In this document: positions 8,487 to 17,340 of the stretch, piece by piece
How the letters are laid out: each line of letters opens with the position of its first letter
How positions within the stretch are numbered: the first letter of the stretch is position 1
Origin: Ralstonia sp. UBA689
GTDB lineage: Bacteria; Pseudomonadota; Gammaproteobacteria; Burkholderiales; Burkholderiaceae
DNA length: 64,000 nucleotides
NCBI RefSeq assembly: GCF_002298975.1
Contig: NZ_DBMV01000008.1
Location: forward strand, 53,093-117,092
Reading direction: 5' to 3'
Notes under the pieces: model-generated
The model's database searches: none
Seen by the model: only the letters and a program-made list of their open reading frames with translations
Told to the model about the DNA's origin: nothing
Made by a program: the position numbers and the translations under genes

Positions 8487-9281
8487 TTACAGAAGACGCC
8501 GCCGGAAGAACGACAGGATCTCGTCGCGCGCGGCCAGCGTTGGCTCTCCCGCAGCATCGATCAGATGCGCGGTCACGACGCTATGCGGGCACCCCACGTG
8601 CTGCGCGAAGAACGGCGGCGGATTCGGATGGGCGGCGCCGTCGGGCAGCACCCGCGCCACGAAGCGATCACCCAGCGCCTCGGCATACGCCGCAAAGCGC
8701 TGCGCCCTGCAGAAGCGGTCGCCTGCGAACCGGTAGGCCAGCACGGTCAGGTCTTCCCGCTCCAGCCGCTGGCGCACGGCGGCGACTTCCTCCGACGCGA
8801 TCTCGATCCCGCCCGGATCATTGAGCGGCAGCGACGGCTGGCACAGTACCGGCGCCAGCATGGCCGGCTCCAACATCATCGTGAGCGCGAAATTGCCGGT
8901 GAAGCACATGCCGATGGCGCCGACGCCGGCGCCACCACACTCCGCGTGCGCCAGTCGCGCCAACGCCCGCAGCCATTGCGTAACGGGGCTCGACTGGTTG
9001 GCCGCGAAGGCGCGGAACTCAGCACTGACGCAGGCGCGCCGGAAGACCTCCGCACCGGCATCCGCCTCTGGCACGGCACCGTCGCGCCCGAACAAAGACG
9101 GCATGTAGACCGTCAGGCCGGCATCGCGCACCCAGCGCGCGAACCGTGCAACGTGCGGGCTGATACCGGGCATCTCAGCCATGACGATCACGGCCGGGCC
9201 CGTGCCGGCCACGTAGACCGTTTTGGTCACACCTTCAAGCGTGATCTCGCGGCGCGCGAAGTCTTCGAGGTGATCGTTCAT
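8487..9281 (-). CDS. Dienelactone hydrolase family protein
   Basis: This is a 264-residue alpha/beta hydrolase. The nucleophile elbow GAIGMCFTGNF carries Cys rather than Ser, as in dienelactone hydrolases. Acid and base candidates lie in FAGDRF and DGAAHPNPPP toward the C-terminus. The start MNDHLEDF at 9281 overlaps the stop of the upstream tautomerase gene (ATGA); the frame stays open to 9395, but that extension only overlaps the tautomerase gene. The substrate is unknown. Adjacency to the ring-cleavage operon suggests a lactone or ring-opened product. Confidence 0.78.
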   Translation of the reverse strand: MNDHLEDFARREITLEGVTKTVYVAGTGPAVIVMAEMPGISPHVARFARWVRDAGLTVYMPSLFGRDGAVPEADAGAEVFRRACVSAEFRAFAANQSSPVTQWLRALARLAHAECGGAGVGAIGMCFTGNFALTMMLEPAMLAPVLCQPSLPLNDPGGIEIASEEVAAVRQRLEREDLTVLAYRFAGDRFCRAQRFAAYAEALGDRFVARVLPDGAAHPNPPPFFAQHVGCPHSVVTAHLIDAAGEPTLAARDEILSFFRRRLL

Positions 9282-9763
9282 GGCGTGGGCTCCTGCCGAG
9301 GTTGATGAACCTCGGCAACCACATGCCGAAGGTGCACATAGCCGGATGCCTGGGCGAAGTCGGGCAGCGTCCACAGTGCGCCGTTGACACCCCACATGCC
9401 GTCGGCCACGTCATGCAGCATTACGGAAGTCACCAAACGCCGCCCGTCTCCGGCGGGCAAGGCTTGCGCGAAGGCATCGTGCATCCCCTGCACGAACAGC
9501 GCTCGGGCATGGGCATCCAGCACGCCAGCCGGCACGTAGGCGATCGCCATGCACGGCACGATCTGCGCAGAAACATCCACGCCGCCGCACGTCCACATCG
9601 CGGCACCCACCTCTTCGATCACGACCCAGGTCGAGAAGCGCTTGCGCGGGTCGTCCGGAATCTGCTCCGCATGCGCGGCAGCGGCGGCAACGCGCCGGGC
9701 AAGCTCTGCGCGCACGGCGCCTCCAAAGGTCTCTGCGGGAATCTTGACGACGATGTTCGGCAT
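9278..9763 (-). CDS. Tautomerase-superfamily protein
   Basis: This 161-residue protein starts MPNIVVKIPAETFGG. The start at 9763 places Pro directly after the initiator Met, as the catalytic N-terminal proline of the tautomerase superfamily requires; an ATG three codons upstream would not. It is longer than the 4-oxalocrotonate tautomerases of about 62 residues, so it is probably a two-repeat member such as the malonate-semialdehyde decarboxylase or CHMI-like branches. It is coupled to the dienelactone hydrolase by a 4-nt overlap and is divergent from the GlxA-type regulator. Confidence 0.65.
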   Translation of the reverse strand: MPNIVVKIPAETFGGAVRAELARRVAAAAAHAEQIPDDPRKRFSTWVVIEEVGAAMWTCGGVDVSAQIVPCMAIAYVPAGVLDAHARALFVQGMHDAFAQALPAGDGRRLVTSVMLHDVADGMWGVNGALWTLPDFAQASGYVHLRHVVAEVHQPRQEPTP

Positions 9764-9860
9764 GCAGGCCACCTTGCGTGCGGTTGGAATGCCAGCATTG
9801 GACGCCTGTGGCCGCTACACTTCGAGTGTCGAATTTGACGTTTTTGAGGCGTTTTCGGTC

Positions 9861-10832
9861 ATGGCGGATTTCACCATCCTGGTACTGTCCGGGGCCTATG
9901 CGACCAGCGTGGCCGCCACGCTGGATGTCCTGCATGCGGCGTCGATGCTGGCGCCACGCGTGAAGACGGCACGCCCGACGTGGCGCGTCCTGTCAGCAGA
10001 TGGCCCCAGCGTGCGGTTGAGCAGCGGCATGCAGATCGACGCGACGGCGCTGCCAAAGCGGCCGCGCCCCGATGGCGGCACTTGGATCGTGCCGGGGTTG
10101 GGCATCGACGATGCCAGCGCAATCGCCGCGCGTCTGGGGCACGAAGATGCGCAGCGGGCATCGCGTGCCCTTGTCGCGCATGTCGCAGCGGGTGGCCAGG
10201 TGGCGGCATCTTGCTCAGCGGTCTTCCTGTTGCAGGCAGCGGGGTTGCTGCCGGGGCGCACGGTCACGACCTCGTGGTGGCTGGCGGCAACGCTGCGGCA
10301 GTTGGAACCCGCGTGCACGGTCGATGCCGACCGCATGGTCTGCGCAGACGGCCCCGTGAGCACCGCCGGCGCGGCTTTTGCGCAGACCGATCTGATGCTG
10401 CACCTGCTGCGCACGCGATTTGGCGTGGCGCTGGCCGATGCCGTCGGGCGCGTGCTGCTCATCGACGGGCGGCACGCGCAGGCCCCGTTTGTCGTGCCCG
10501 CCATGCTGGCCAACGGCAATGCGTTGATTGCCCGACTGGTGGGGCGCATCGAAACCGCATTGCCGAATCCGCCCAGCGTGCAGACGCTGGCCGAAGAATT
10601 CGCCATGTCGCCAAGAACGTTGTCGCGGCACGTGCGAGAGGCCACCGGCAAGAGCACCCTGGCGCTGGTCCAGAGCGTGCGGCTCAACCGCGCGCGCATG
10701 CTGATCGAGTCGAGCCGCCTGACCATCGAGAGCGTGGCCGAGGCGGTGGGCTATGAAGACGCCACCGCGCTCCGGCGCCTGATGCGCAAAGTGTCGGGCG
10801 CCAACCCGAGCCAGTATCGAACGGCATCCTAG
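9861..10832 (+). CDS. GlxA-type AraC-family regulator with DJ-1/PfpI domain
   Basis: This is a 323-residue regulator. Its N-terminal class-I glutamine-amidotransferase-like (DJ-1/PfpI) domain contains the nucleophile-elbow Cys in VAASCSAVFLL. The C-terminal AraC domain has two helix-turn-helix units, LAEEFAMSPRTLSRHVREATG and ESVAEAVGYEDATALRRLMRK. The start MADFTILVL at 9861 is chosen by alignment with the family; the frame is open further upstream but crosses the divergent promoter. It is divergent from the tautomerase/dienelactone hydrolase pair, with a 97-bp shared gap, and probably controls it. Confidence 0.85.
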   Translation: MADFTILVLSGAYATSVAATLDVLHAASMLAPRVKTARPTWRVLSADGPSVRLSSGMQIDATALPKRPRPDGGTWIVPGLGIDDASAIAARLGHEDAQRASRALVAHVAAGGQVAASCSAVFLLQAAGLLPGRTVTTSWWLAATLRQLEPACTVDADRMVCADGPVSTAGAAFAQTDLMLHLLRTRFGVALADAVGRVLLIDGRHAQAPFVVPAMLANGNALIARLVGRIETALPNPPSVQTLAEEFAMSPRTLSRHVREATGKSTLALVQSVRLNRARMLIESSRLTIESVAEAVGYEDATALRRLMRKVSGANPSQYRTAS

Positions 10833-10937
10833 GGTTACAGGCCGTTACACAAGCGTAGAGGCGGCTTTAATGCTCGCTTAAGACTCCGCTCCTAACCTGC
10901 GCACGTCGCACACCACCACCCGGATAGGAAAAACGCC

Positions 10938-11621
10938 ATGTCCCCGCAAGAACTGCAAGCTTTGGAGACCTTCCTCGCCCAATTGACGCAGGCGCGCGCC
11001 GGGGCCAAGGACCCGCAGGCCGAAGCCCGCATTCTGGAAGCCGCGGCCCGCCAGCCGGACGCCGCCTATCTGCTGGTCCAGCGCGCCATGCTGCTCGACC
11101 AGGCGTTGGCATCGGCCCAGACGCAAATCGCCACGCTGCAGAACCAGTTGCAGGCCGCGCAGGCCGGCCGCAGCACGTCCTTTATGGACGCGGCCAACAA
11201 CTGGGGCAGCCATGCCAGCAGCGCTGCGCCGAACCAGGGGTTCGCGCCGCAACAGGCAGCCCCCATGCCAATGCCTGCTGCAGCCCAGCCTGCACCGGCA
11301 CAACCTGCCCGCTCGGGCTTTCTGAGTGGCGGCTTTGGCAGCACGCTCGGCAGCATTGCCACCACGGCGGCGGGCGTGGCCGGCGGCGCGTTCCTGTTCC
11401 AGGGCATCGAGAACCTGTTCCACCACAACAGCGGCGGTGGCTTCCTCGGTCAGCAACCGCTGATGGGCTCACCCACGGAAACGGTCATCAACAACTACTA
11501 CGAAGGCAACAGCGGCAATAGCAATGGCAACACCGTCTCGCGCGGCGACAACCTCGGCCTGATCGACGATACGGACTTGAGCAGCAATGACTTCTCTGAT
11601 GACGATTCGACGCTGATCTAG
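10938..11621 (+). CDS. DUF2076 family protein
   Basis: This 227-residue protein begins MSPQELQALETFLAQLTQARAG, the conserved amphipathic start of DUF2076 proteins. It has a helical N-terminal half (about 1-75), a low-complexity Ala/Pro/Gln-rich linker, a Gly-rich hydrophobic stretch near residues 130-160, and an acidic C-terminus. No signal peptide is evident. The function of the family is unknown. It has its own upstream gap of about 100 bp and no obvious operon partner. Confidence 0.8.
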   Translation: MSPQELQALETFLAQLTQARAGAKDPQAEARILEAAARQPDAAYLLVQRAMLLDQALASAQTQIATLQNQLQAAQAGRSTSFMDAANNWGSHASSAAPNQGFAPQQAAPMPMPAAAQPAPAQPARSGFLSGGFGSTLGSIATTAAGVAGGAFLFQGIENLFHHNSGGGFLGQQPLMGSPTETVINNYYEGNSGNSNGNTVSRGDNLGLIDDTDLSSNDFSDDDSTLI

Positions 11622-11697
11622 ACAAACAAGAGATCCGTCGCCGATTCCTGGGGGGCTGATGATCCGCTGGCTGAATTCGGCTGCGGAGTCGTAGTCG

Positions 11698-12465
11698 TCA
11701 GTTCAGCACCTTTTCCTCGGAGCGCAACGTCAGGACCCGTACGCCGTTTTTGGTGACGGCTATGGTGTGCTCGAATTGCGCGGACAGTTGCCCATCGCGC
11801 GTGACGACCGTCCAGCCGTCTTCTTCGGTTCGGACGGCATGCCGTCCCTGGTTGATCATCGGTTCGATGGTGAACACCATGCCTTCGCGTAACACCAGAC
11901 CCGTTTGCGGTTTCCCCCAATGCAGCACTTCGGGAGGCTCGTGCATTTCACGCCCGATGCCATGCCCGCAATATTCCCTGACGACTGAATAACCGTTTCT
12001 CCGAGCGTGTCGCTCGATGGCATGCCCCACATCTCCAAGCCTGGCGCCAGGACGCACTGCCCGGATTCCTTTCCACATCGCTTCGTAGGTCACTTGCACG
12101 AGGCGTTTGGCCAGCGGCGATACCTCTCCAACAAGATATGTTTTGCTGGAATCTGCGATATAGCCGTTCTTTTCTAACGTGATATCGAAGTTGACGATAT
12201 CCCCACTTTGCAAGATCTCATCCGTGGATGGAACACCGTGGCAAACCACATGGTTGGTGGAAGCATTCAGGGCGTAGGCGTACCCGTACTGCCCTTTGCT
12301 TGCCGGGCGCGCGTTGAGCTCATTCACGATGAAGCTATCGACCAGATCGTTGACCAGCATGGTTGACATGCCGATCAAACTGAGCCGATCCAAATAGCCA
12401 AACACATCCGCCAGCAACTTGCCTGACTCCGCCAGCAATGCGATTTCCTCCGGTCGCTTGGTCAT
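11698..12465 (-). CDS. map: Type I methionine aminopeptidase, paired with a ParD-like protein
   Basis: This 255-residue enzyme removes N-terminal Met. All catalytic residues are present: H76, metal ligands D94, D105, H168, E201 and E232, equivalent to E. coli H79, D97, D108, H171, E204 and E235. It is not in the usual housekeeping setting beside rpsB/tsf; instead its ATG overlaps the stop of a small ParD-like gene (ATGA). Codon use is less GC-biased than in neighbours. It is probably an accessory copy in a mobile, toxin-antitoxin-like pair. Whether it acts as a toxin is untested. Confidence 0.9.
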   Translation of the reverse strand: MTKRPEEIALLAESGKLLADVFGYLDRLSLIGMSTMLVNDLVDSFIVNELNARPASKGQYGYAYALNASTNHVVCHGVPSTDEILQSGDIVNFDITLEKNGYIADSSKTYLVGEVSPLAKRLVQVTYEAMWKGIRAVRPGARLGDVGHAIERHARRNGYSVVREYCGHGIGREMHEPPEVLHWGKPQTGLVLREGMVFTIEPMINQGRHAVRTEEDGWTVVTRDGQLSAQFEHTIAVTKNGVRVLTLRSEEKVLN

Positions 12466-12674
12466 GTCGAAGCGACCTTGACCGCTTGTGGCACAACGCC
12501 GGCTGCTCGCAGTTCACAAGCAACGATCTCGTTGAAACTCTGTGTCGGATTCATTTCGCACAACAGGCCAATCTTGATCCAGAAGGCCGCTTGCGCGTTG
12601 ATCGATCGACACGACACGACACTCGCTTTGCGTATCTGGTCGTGCAGGTCGTCGTCGATATTTACAATGCCCAT
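12462..12674 (-). CDS. ParD-like antitoxin-family protein
   Basis: This 70-residue protein, MGIVNIDDDLHDQIRKAS..., has the N-terminal strand and helix pattern of ribbon-helix-helix proteins and the segment CRSINAQAAFWIKIG characteristic of the ParD_like family (antitoxin-like). AAGGAA precedes the ATG. It is followed, with a 4-nt overlap, by an intact methionine aminopeptidase instead of a ParE toxin. A three-half-site operator lies immediately upstream, as expected for an autoregulating RHH protein. Confidence 0.82.
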   Translation of the reverse strand: MGIVNIDDDLHDQIRKASVVSCRSINAQAAFWIKIGLLCEMNPTQSFNEIVACELRAAGVVPQAVKVAST

Positions 12675-12684
12675 GCTATTCCTT

Positions 12685-12712
12685 GTATATGAAACGTATA
12701 TGAATCATATAC
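12685..12712 (-). promoter_or_regulatory. Three-half-site operator upstream of the ParD-like gene
   Basis: GTATATGA occurs at 12685-12692 and 12696-12703, and its inverse TCATATAC at 12705-12712. The last two form a perfect 17-bp palindrome and the first is an extra direct half-site, 11 bp from the second. The block lies 11-38 bp upstream of the ParD-like ATG and probably overlaps the promoter. Repeated half-sites at one helical turn are typical of cooperative RHH autorepression. Confidence 0.7.
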
Positions 12713-13012
12713 ACAGACCTACCGGCGAGGCAAGTCAAAGGCGTTTGCGCCATCAGTCGCCGACTGGGCGAGATGGCGTAGGAGTGGTCACGAAGACAGC
12801 CACGCGTTGCTGCGCTGGCTCATGACACTGTTCGTCGGCTGACGTCCACCTGATCCCCCCAAGCGATCACTGCTCGATCCATCCGCGCTCGCCCCTGCCT
12901 CCGACACCTGAAAGCGCGTTTCACATTACGGAATTTGCCCCGAACTTCCCCAGCACCGCCTTTTCGTTTCCTGAAAACGCATTTCGCATCGCAAAATTTA
13001 CCGCCTATCTCA
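12713..13012. other. Intergenic region between the ParD-like gene and the aceA promoter
   Basis: No convincing gene is visible. The right half becomes AT-rich toward the aceA promoter and contains two near copies of a segment around GAAAACGCATTTC/GAAAGCGCGTTTC (12910-12930 and 12972-12988), followed by CGCAAAATTTACCG-like sequence. These may be further regulatory sites for aceA. Confidence 0.4.
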
Positions 13013-13055
13013 TTGAAAAATAAAGAAAAACTAACTCTTATGTCTTATATAAGAC
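13013..13055 (+). promoter_or_regulatory. aceA promoter with palindromic operator
   Basis: TTGAAA (13013-13018) and TCTTAT (13036-13041) are spaced 17 nt apart. The perfect 14-bp palindrome GTCTTATATAAGAC at 13042-13055 begins immediately after the -10 box, over the expected transcription start. That is a repressor position. The cognate regulator is not identified here. The aceA ATG is 115 nt further on, leaving an untranslated leader of about 120 nt. Confidence 0.6.
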
Positions 13056-13170
13056 CTTGCTGCGACGCATCAAGAACGCCCTACAATAAGTCCACGCTGC
13101 TTGCTTCGACATCCGTAGCCGCACACGCAACCCTTTCTTCTTAAACGCGCTTTCTTCCTAGGAAATTCAC

Positions 13171-14757
13171 ATGGCCCAGTATCAAGACGACATCAAGGCA
13201 GTTGCCGGTTTGAAAGAGAACCACGGCAGCGCATGGAACGCCATCAACCCCGAGTACGCTGCCCGCATGCGTGCCCAGAACAAGTTCAAGACGGGCCTGG
13301 ACATCGCCAAGTACACCGCCAAGATCATGCGCGCCGACATGGCCGCCTACGATGCTGATCCGGCCAAGTACACGCAGTCCCTGGGTTGCTGGCACGGTTT
13401 CATCGGCCAGCAGAAGATGATCTCCATCAAGAAGCACTTCAAGAGCACCGAGCGCCGCTACCTGTACCTGTCAGGCTGGATGGTGGCCGCACTGCGCTCC
13501 GAGTTCGGCCCGCTGCCGGACCAGTCGATGCACGAGAAGACTTCCGTGAGCGCGCTGATTCGCGAGCTGTACACCTTCCTGCGCCAGGCCGACGCCCGTG
13601 AACTGGGCGGCCTGTTCCGCGAGCTGGACGCTGCCAAGGACGCCGCTGCCAAGGCCGCCATCCAGGAAAAGATCGACAACCACGTCACCCACGTCGTGCC
13701 CATCATCGCCGACATCGACGCTGGTTTCGGTAACGCCGAAGCAACGTACCTGCTGGCCAAGCAGTTCATCGAAGCGGGCGCATGCTGCATCCAGATCGAA
13801 AACCAGGTGTCGGACGAGAAGCAGTGCGGCCACCAGGACGGCAAGGTCACCGTGCCGCACGAAGACTTCCTCGCCAAGATTCGCGCCATTCGCTACGCGT
13901 TCCTGGAACTGGGCGTGGACGACGGCATCATCGTTGCCCGTACCGATTCGCTGGGCGCCGGCCTGACCAAGCAGATTGCCGTGACGAACACGCCGGGCGA
14001 CCTGGGCGACCAATACAACGCGTTCCTCGACTGCGAAGAGCTGTCGGCCGACCAACTGGGCAACGGTGACGTCGTCATCAAGCGCGACGGCAAGCTGCTG
14101 CGTCCGAAGCGCCTGCCGAGCAACCTGTTCCAGTTCCGCGCTGGCACGGGCGAAGCACGCTGCGTGCTGGATTGCATCACCTCGCTGCAAAACGGCGCCG
14201 ACCTGCTGTGGATCGAAACCGAAAAGCCGCACATCGGCCAGATCGGCGGCATGGTCAATGAAATCCGCAAGGTCATCCCGAACGCCAAGCTGGTGTACAA
14301 CAACAGCCCGTCGTTCAACTGGACGCTGAACTTCCGTCAGCAGGTGTATGACGCAATGAAGGAAGCCGGCAAGGACGTGTCGGCCTACGAGCGCGGCCAA
14401 CTGATGAGCGCCGAGTACGACGACAGCGAACTGGCCAAGATCGCCGACGAGAAGATCCGCACCTTCCAGGCCGATGCGTCGCGCGAAGCCGGTATCTTCC
14501 ACCACCTGATCACGCTTCCGACGTACCACACCGCCGCGCTGTCGACCGACAACCTGGCCAAGGAATACTTCGGCGACCAGGGCATGCTGGGTTATGTGGC
14601 TGGCGTGCAGCGCAAGGAAATCCGTCAGGGCATCGCCTGCGTCAAGCACCAGAACATGTCGGGCTCGGACATCGGCGACGACCACAAGGAATACTTCAGC
14701 GGCGAAGCGGCGCTGAAGGCTGCAGGTAAAGACAACACCATGAACCAGTTCCACTGA
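13171..14757 (+). CDS. aceA: Isocitrate lyase
   Basis: This 528-residue enzyme splits isocitrate into glyoxylate and succinate, the first step of the glyoxylate shunt used on acetate and fatty acids. The active-site loop reads KQCGHQDGK at about residues 217-225, a KKCGH variant with Gln in place of the second Lys, common in the longer Pseudomonas/Burkholderiales form. The GGAAATTCAC region before the ATG supplies a weak ribosome site. The gene stands alone, with its own promoter and a strong terminator. It supports growth on the acetyl-CoA produced by the nearby aromatic pathway. Confidence 0.95.
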   Translation: MAQYQDDIKAVAGLKENHGSAWNAINPEYAARMRAQNKFKTGLDIAKYTAKIMRADMAAYDADPAKYTQSLGCWHGFIGQQKMISIKKHFKSTERRYLYLSGWMVAALRSEFGPLPDQSMHEKTSVSALIRELYTFLRQADARELGGLFRELDAAKDAAAKAAIQEKIDNHVTHVVPIIADIDAGFGNAEATYLLAKQFIEAGACCIQIENQVSDEKQCGHQDGKVTVPHEDFLAKIRAIRYAFLELGVDDGIIVARTDSLGAGLTKQIAVTNTPGDLGDQYNAFLDCEELSADQLGNGDVVIKRDGKLLRPKRLPSNLFQFRAGTGEARCVLDCITSLQNGADLLWIETEKPHIGQIGGMVNEIRKVIPNAKLVYNNSPSFNWTLNFRQQVYDAMKEAGKDVSAYERGQLMSAEYDDSELAKIADEKIRTFQADASREAGIFHHLITLPTYHTAALSTDNLAKEYFGDQGMLGYVAGVQRKEIRQGIACVKHQNMSGSDIGDDHKEYFSGEAALKAAGKDNTMNQFH

Positions 14758-14793
14758 TCGCTGATTCACGGATACGGGTCATACCCAAAGCAG

Positions 14794-14827
14794 AACGCCA
14801 ACCCATCGCGGGTTGGCGTTTTTTTTT
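14794..14827 (+). terminator. aceA intrinsic terminator
   Basis: The perfect stem AACGCCAACCC / GGGTTGGCGTT encloses a 5-nt loop and is followed by a run of T about nine long. It lies 37 nt after the aceA stop. Confidence 0.92.
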
Positions 14828-14888
14828 CCGGCGAGATGGCTCACGAAGTTTTGCCATGCGAATGACCCGATATCCGCCGGCATGGCAC

Positions 14889-15419
14889 CTATCGCTGCGC
14901 TGCCCCACTTCCAACAATGACCGGCCGGGCGGGCAGCTCTCGGGCGCTCCCTTGCTGGGCAGGAAAATGCTGACTGAGCAGCCCACCAATCGCTTCGATG
15001 CCCGCAAGCGCCCCACGCTTGAAGTCACCGGCCCTGAATGCGGCTTCCATGTCGCGGCAAACCGCTTCCCACTCGCCGGTAGATACGCGCGACGAGATAC
15101 CTCGGTCGGCAATGATCTCAACGCACCGGTCGGCCAGCAGGACGTAGATCAGGACACCGTTGTTGTGCTCGGTATCCCAGACACGCAAGTGAGAAAAGAC
15201 CTCCAGCGCTCGTTCTCGTGGTGTTCGCCGCGCGAGCAACGCGACCCAGCCAAGTGAGCCTTCGATGGCAAAGCACAGTTGCCCGGCATGTGTCGCCTCG
15301 CATTGGGTAATGGCCTCTTCGATGGCATGCAGGGTCTTGGCAGAAAAAGGCCGCCTGACATGCCGCTGTGGCATCACGAGGTGCTTGAGGTGCTTGAAGA
15401 TACGCGCGGAGGTGTTCAT
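14889..15419 (-). CDS. TPM-domain protein (YgcG-like, no signal peptide)
   Basis: This 176-residue protein carries a single TPM domain (about 20-140), with HAGQLCFAIEGS and NNGVLIYVLLADRCVEIIADRGIS marking the conserved strands. It lacks a signal peptide and the Gly-rich tail of its upstream partner. Start 15419 is chosen for the TGATG overlap with the YgcG gene; an ATG two codons earlier is possible. It is third in a LemA-YgcG-TPM operon, a common grouping. TPM proteins are linked to membrane or envelope maintenance, but the activity here is unknown. Confidence 0.8.
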   Translation of the reverse strand: MNTSARIFKHLKHLVMPQRHVRRPFSAKTLHAIEEAITQCEATHAGQLCFAIEGSLGWVALLARRTPRERALEVFSHLRVWDTEHNNGVLIYVLLADRCVEIIADRGISSRVSTGEWEAVCRDMEAAFRAGDFKRGALAGIEAIGGLLSQHFPAQQGSARELPARPVIVGSGAAQR

Positions 15420-16267
15420 CACCATTTCCCCGAGGCACCACCGCCGCCGAAACCGCCGCCGCCTCCACTAAAGCCGCCGCGCCCGGAACCGCCGCCTAAG
15501 CCTCCCCATCCGCCTCCGCTACGCCAGCCCATCGGCGTGCCACCCACAAGCGTGAAGAAGAGCGCGATGGCGCCTGCCATGAGTCCAACCAGGATGGCGC
15601 CAGACAAGAGCCAGCCAATGGCGCCAACAATGCCCCCAGCCACCACAGCGCCTGGGCCTCGCCCAAGAAACGCGCGCAACGCGCCACCCAGCACGACCGT
15701 GAGCACAAGGATCGCCGGCAACAGTTGGCGAATCGGTTCGGCCCCCGCATTGCGCCCTTGCCTGGGCGGAGATAGCGATTCACCGCGGATAACGCCGATG
15801 ATGCGGTCCGCACCCACATCGATGCCCTCGTAGAAGTTGCCCGCCTTGAAGCGCGGAATGATGTCTTCTCGGATGATGCGGCTACTCATCGCATCGGTGA
15901 GCACGCCTTCGATTCCGTAGCCGACCTCGATGCGAACAGCGTGGTCATCCTTGGCAATGATGATCAAGGCTCCATCGTCCGCCCCCTTGCGCCCGAGCTT
16001 CCATAGCTCGACCACGCGAATCGAATACTGCTCGATGGATTCAGGCTGCGTTGTGGGGACGATCAGCACCCCGATCTGGCTTCCCTTTTCAGACTCGAAC
16101 TGCTGGAGCTTCTGTTCGAGGCTTGCCTGTTGCTCCCGAGTCAGCGTACCGGTGAGGTCTGTCACGCGCGCCGTCAACGGAGGAACGGGAACATCGGCGA
16201 AAGCGCCGAACGCAAAAAGCACGGCTGCCAGCGCCATCAACCAACGCGCAAACCGGAGCGGGGTCAT
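15419..16267 (-). CDS. YgcG-like TPM-domain membrane protein
   Basis: This is a 282-residue protein. An N-terminal signal peptide (residues 1-24, cleaved near AFA-DVP) is followed by a TPM domain (about 30-160) containing IGVLIVPTTQPESIEQYSIR and ADDGALIIIAKDDHAVRIEVG. Two hydrophobic segments lie near 183-240, and the tail is extreme Gly/Ser-rich, ending GGGGASGKW. That layout is diagnostic for YgcG-type proteins. The start overlaps the LemA stop (ATGA). It is probably anchored in the inner membrane with the TPM domain in the periplasm. Confidence 0.88.
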   Translation of the reverse strand: MTPLRFARWLMALAAVLFAFGAFADVPVPPLTARVTDLTGTLTREQQASLEQKLQQFESEKGSQIGVLIVPTTQPESIEQYSIRVVELWKLGRKGADDGALIIIAKDDHAVRIEVGYGIEGVLTDAMSSRIIREDIIPRFKAGNFYEGIDVGADRIIGVIRGESLSPPRQGRNAGAEPIRQLLPAILVLTVVLGGALRAFLGRGPGAVVAGGIVGAIGWLLSGAILVGLMAGAIALFFTLVGGTPMGWRSGGGWGGLGGGSGRGGFSGGGGGFGGGGASGKW

Positions 16268-16884
16268 TTTCCGGTGCCTCCAGGGCTGCTCGCTGCGGGC
16301 CCGAAATCAACTTGCGGCGGCTTCGCGACAGTCGCCTCATTGTCCACCGAGAAGTTGGGCCTTTCCTTGTAGCCAAACACCATCGCGGTCAGGTTCGACG
16401 GGAACACCCGGACTGTGATGTTGTACGCCCGCACCGCCTGGATATACCGGTTCCGGGCAACCGCTATCCGGTTCTCGGTTCCCTCCAACTGCGACTGCAG
16501 GTCGCGAAATCCAGCATCCGCTTTCAACTGCGGATAGTTTTCTGAAACCGCCAACAACCGCGCAAGCGTCCCCGACAAATGCTGCTGGGCGGCCTGAAAC
16601 CGCGCGAAGGCCTGCGGGTCGTTGAGCGTTTCCGGCGTGACCTGGATTGCTCCGACTCGGGCGCGCGCTTCCGTCACCTGCGTGAGCACTTCGCGCTCAT
16701 GGCTGGCGTAGCCCCTGACCGTGTTCACGAGGTTCGGCACCAGGTCTGCCCGACGCTGGTATTGGTTCACGACCTCGGACCAGCTTGCCTTGACCTGCTC
16801 ATCCTGAAGTTGAATCGTGTTGTAGCCGCAGCCGGACAACCCAAGGGTGGTCAGCGCCAGTAGAAACAGCCAAAGACGAGTCAT
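16264..16884 (-). CDS. lemA: LemA family lipoprotein
   Basis: This 206-residue protein has a lipobox LSGC at residues 16-19, followed by the LemA helical-bundle domain: QVKASWSEVVNQYQRRADLVPNLVNTVRGYA, then helices through about residue 165, ending FPSNLTAMVFGYKERPNF, the conserved LemA C-terminus. It is first in the leftward LemA-YgcG-TPM operon and is coupled to YgcG by ATGA. The family is envelope-associated but biochemically undefined. Confidence 0.9.
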   Translation of the reverse strand: MTRLWLFLLALTTLGLSGCGYNTIQLQDEQVKASWSEVVNQYQRRADLVPNLVNTVRGYASHEREVLTQVTEARARVGAIQVTPETLNDPQAFARFQAAQQHLSGTLARLLAVSENYPQLKADAGFRDLQSQLEGTENRIAVARNRYIQAVRAYNITVRVFPSNLTAMVFGYKERPNFSVDNEATVAKPPQVDFGPAASSPGGTGK

Positions 16885-17340
16885 CAGTGCCTCCTTTTGC
16901 TTGCTGCCCAGACAGCGAATGGCTTGGTGCTCTTACGCTTCATCCTAGGTCGCGCGCTCACCACTTCAGTTGATGCTCATCAAGCCCAAAACCAGCTCGC
17001 CGCGCCCTGCGGGCCTCGGGTTGGTTGATGCGAGTCAACTTCCACAATTTCCGCAGGCCAATACTGAAAGAGGACGTCGGTGCGCGGTTGCGCCGGCAAG
17101 TCAAAGTCTTCAGCGTTCCCGTTATTGGAGAGACGAATGGGAACCCCATGGCTACGACCAGCAAGGCGAGCCGCAGCGGACGCTCTCCCGTTCAGAATGA
17201 CGGCTAACTGCGTAAATCGGCCCGTCGCACAACACGTCGGTGGTATGCATCAAAGGCTGCGCAGACAGGCATCGTCCCCGTTGGTTGCTCTCCCATGAAT
17301 CATGCAAAATGCTCGGCATCTGAGATGCGGAGGCTGGCCC
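16885..17340. other. Intergenic region between lemA and a LysR gene
   Basis: This gap of about 450 bp holds the divergent promoters. A leftward open frame of 68 codons at 16958-17164 reads naturally near its end (KLTRINQPEARRARRAG) but has no ribosome site and no recognised family. I see no repeats or strong hairpins. Confidence 0.4.
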
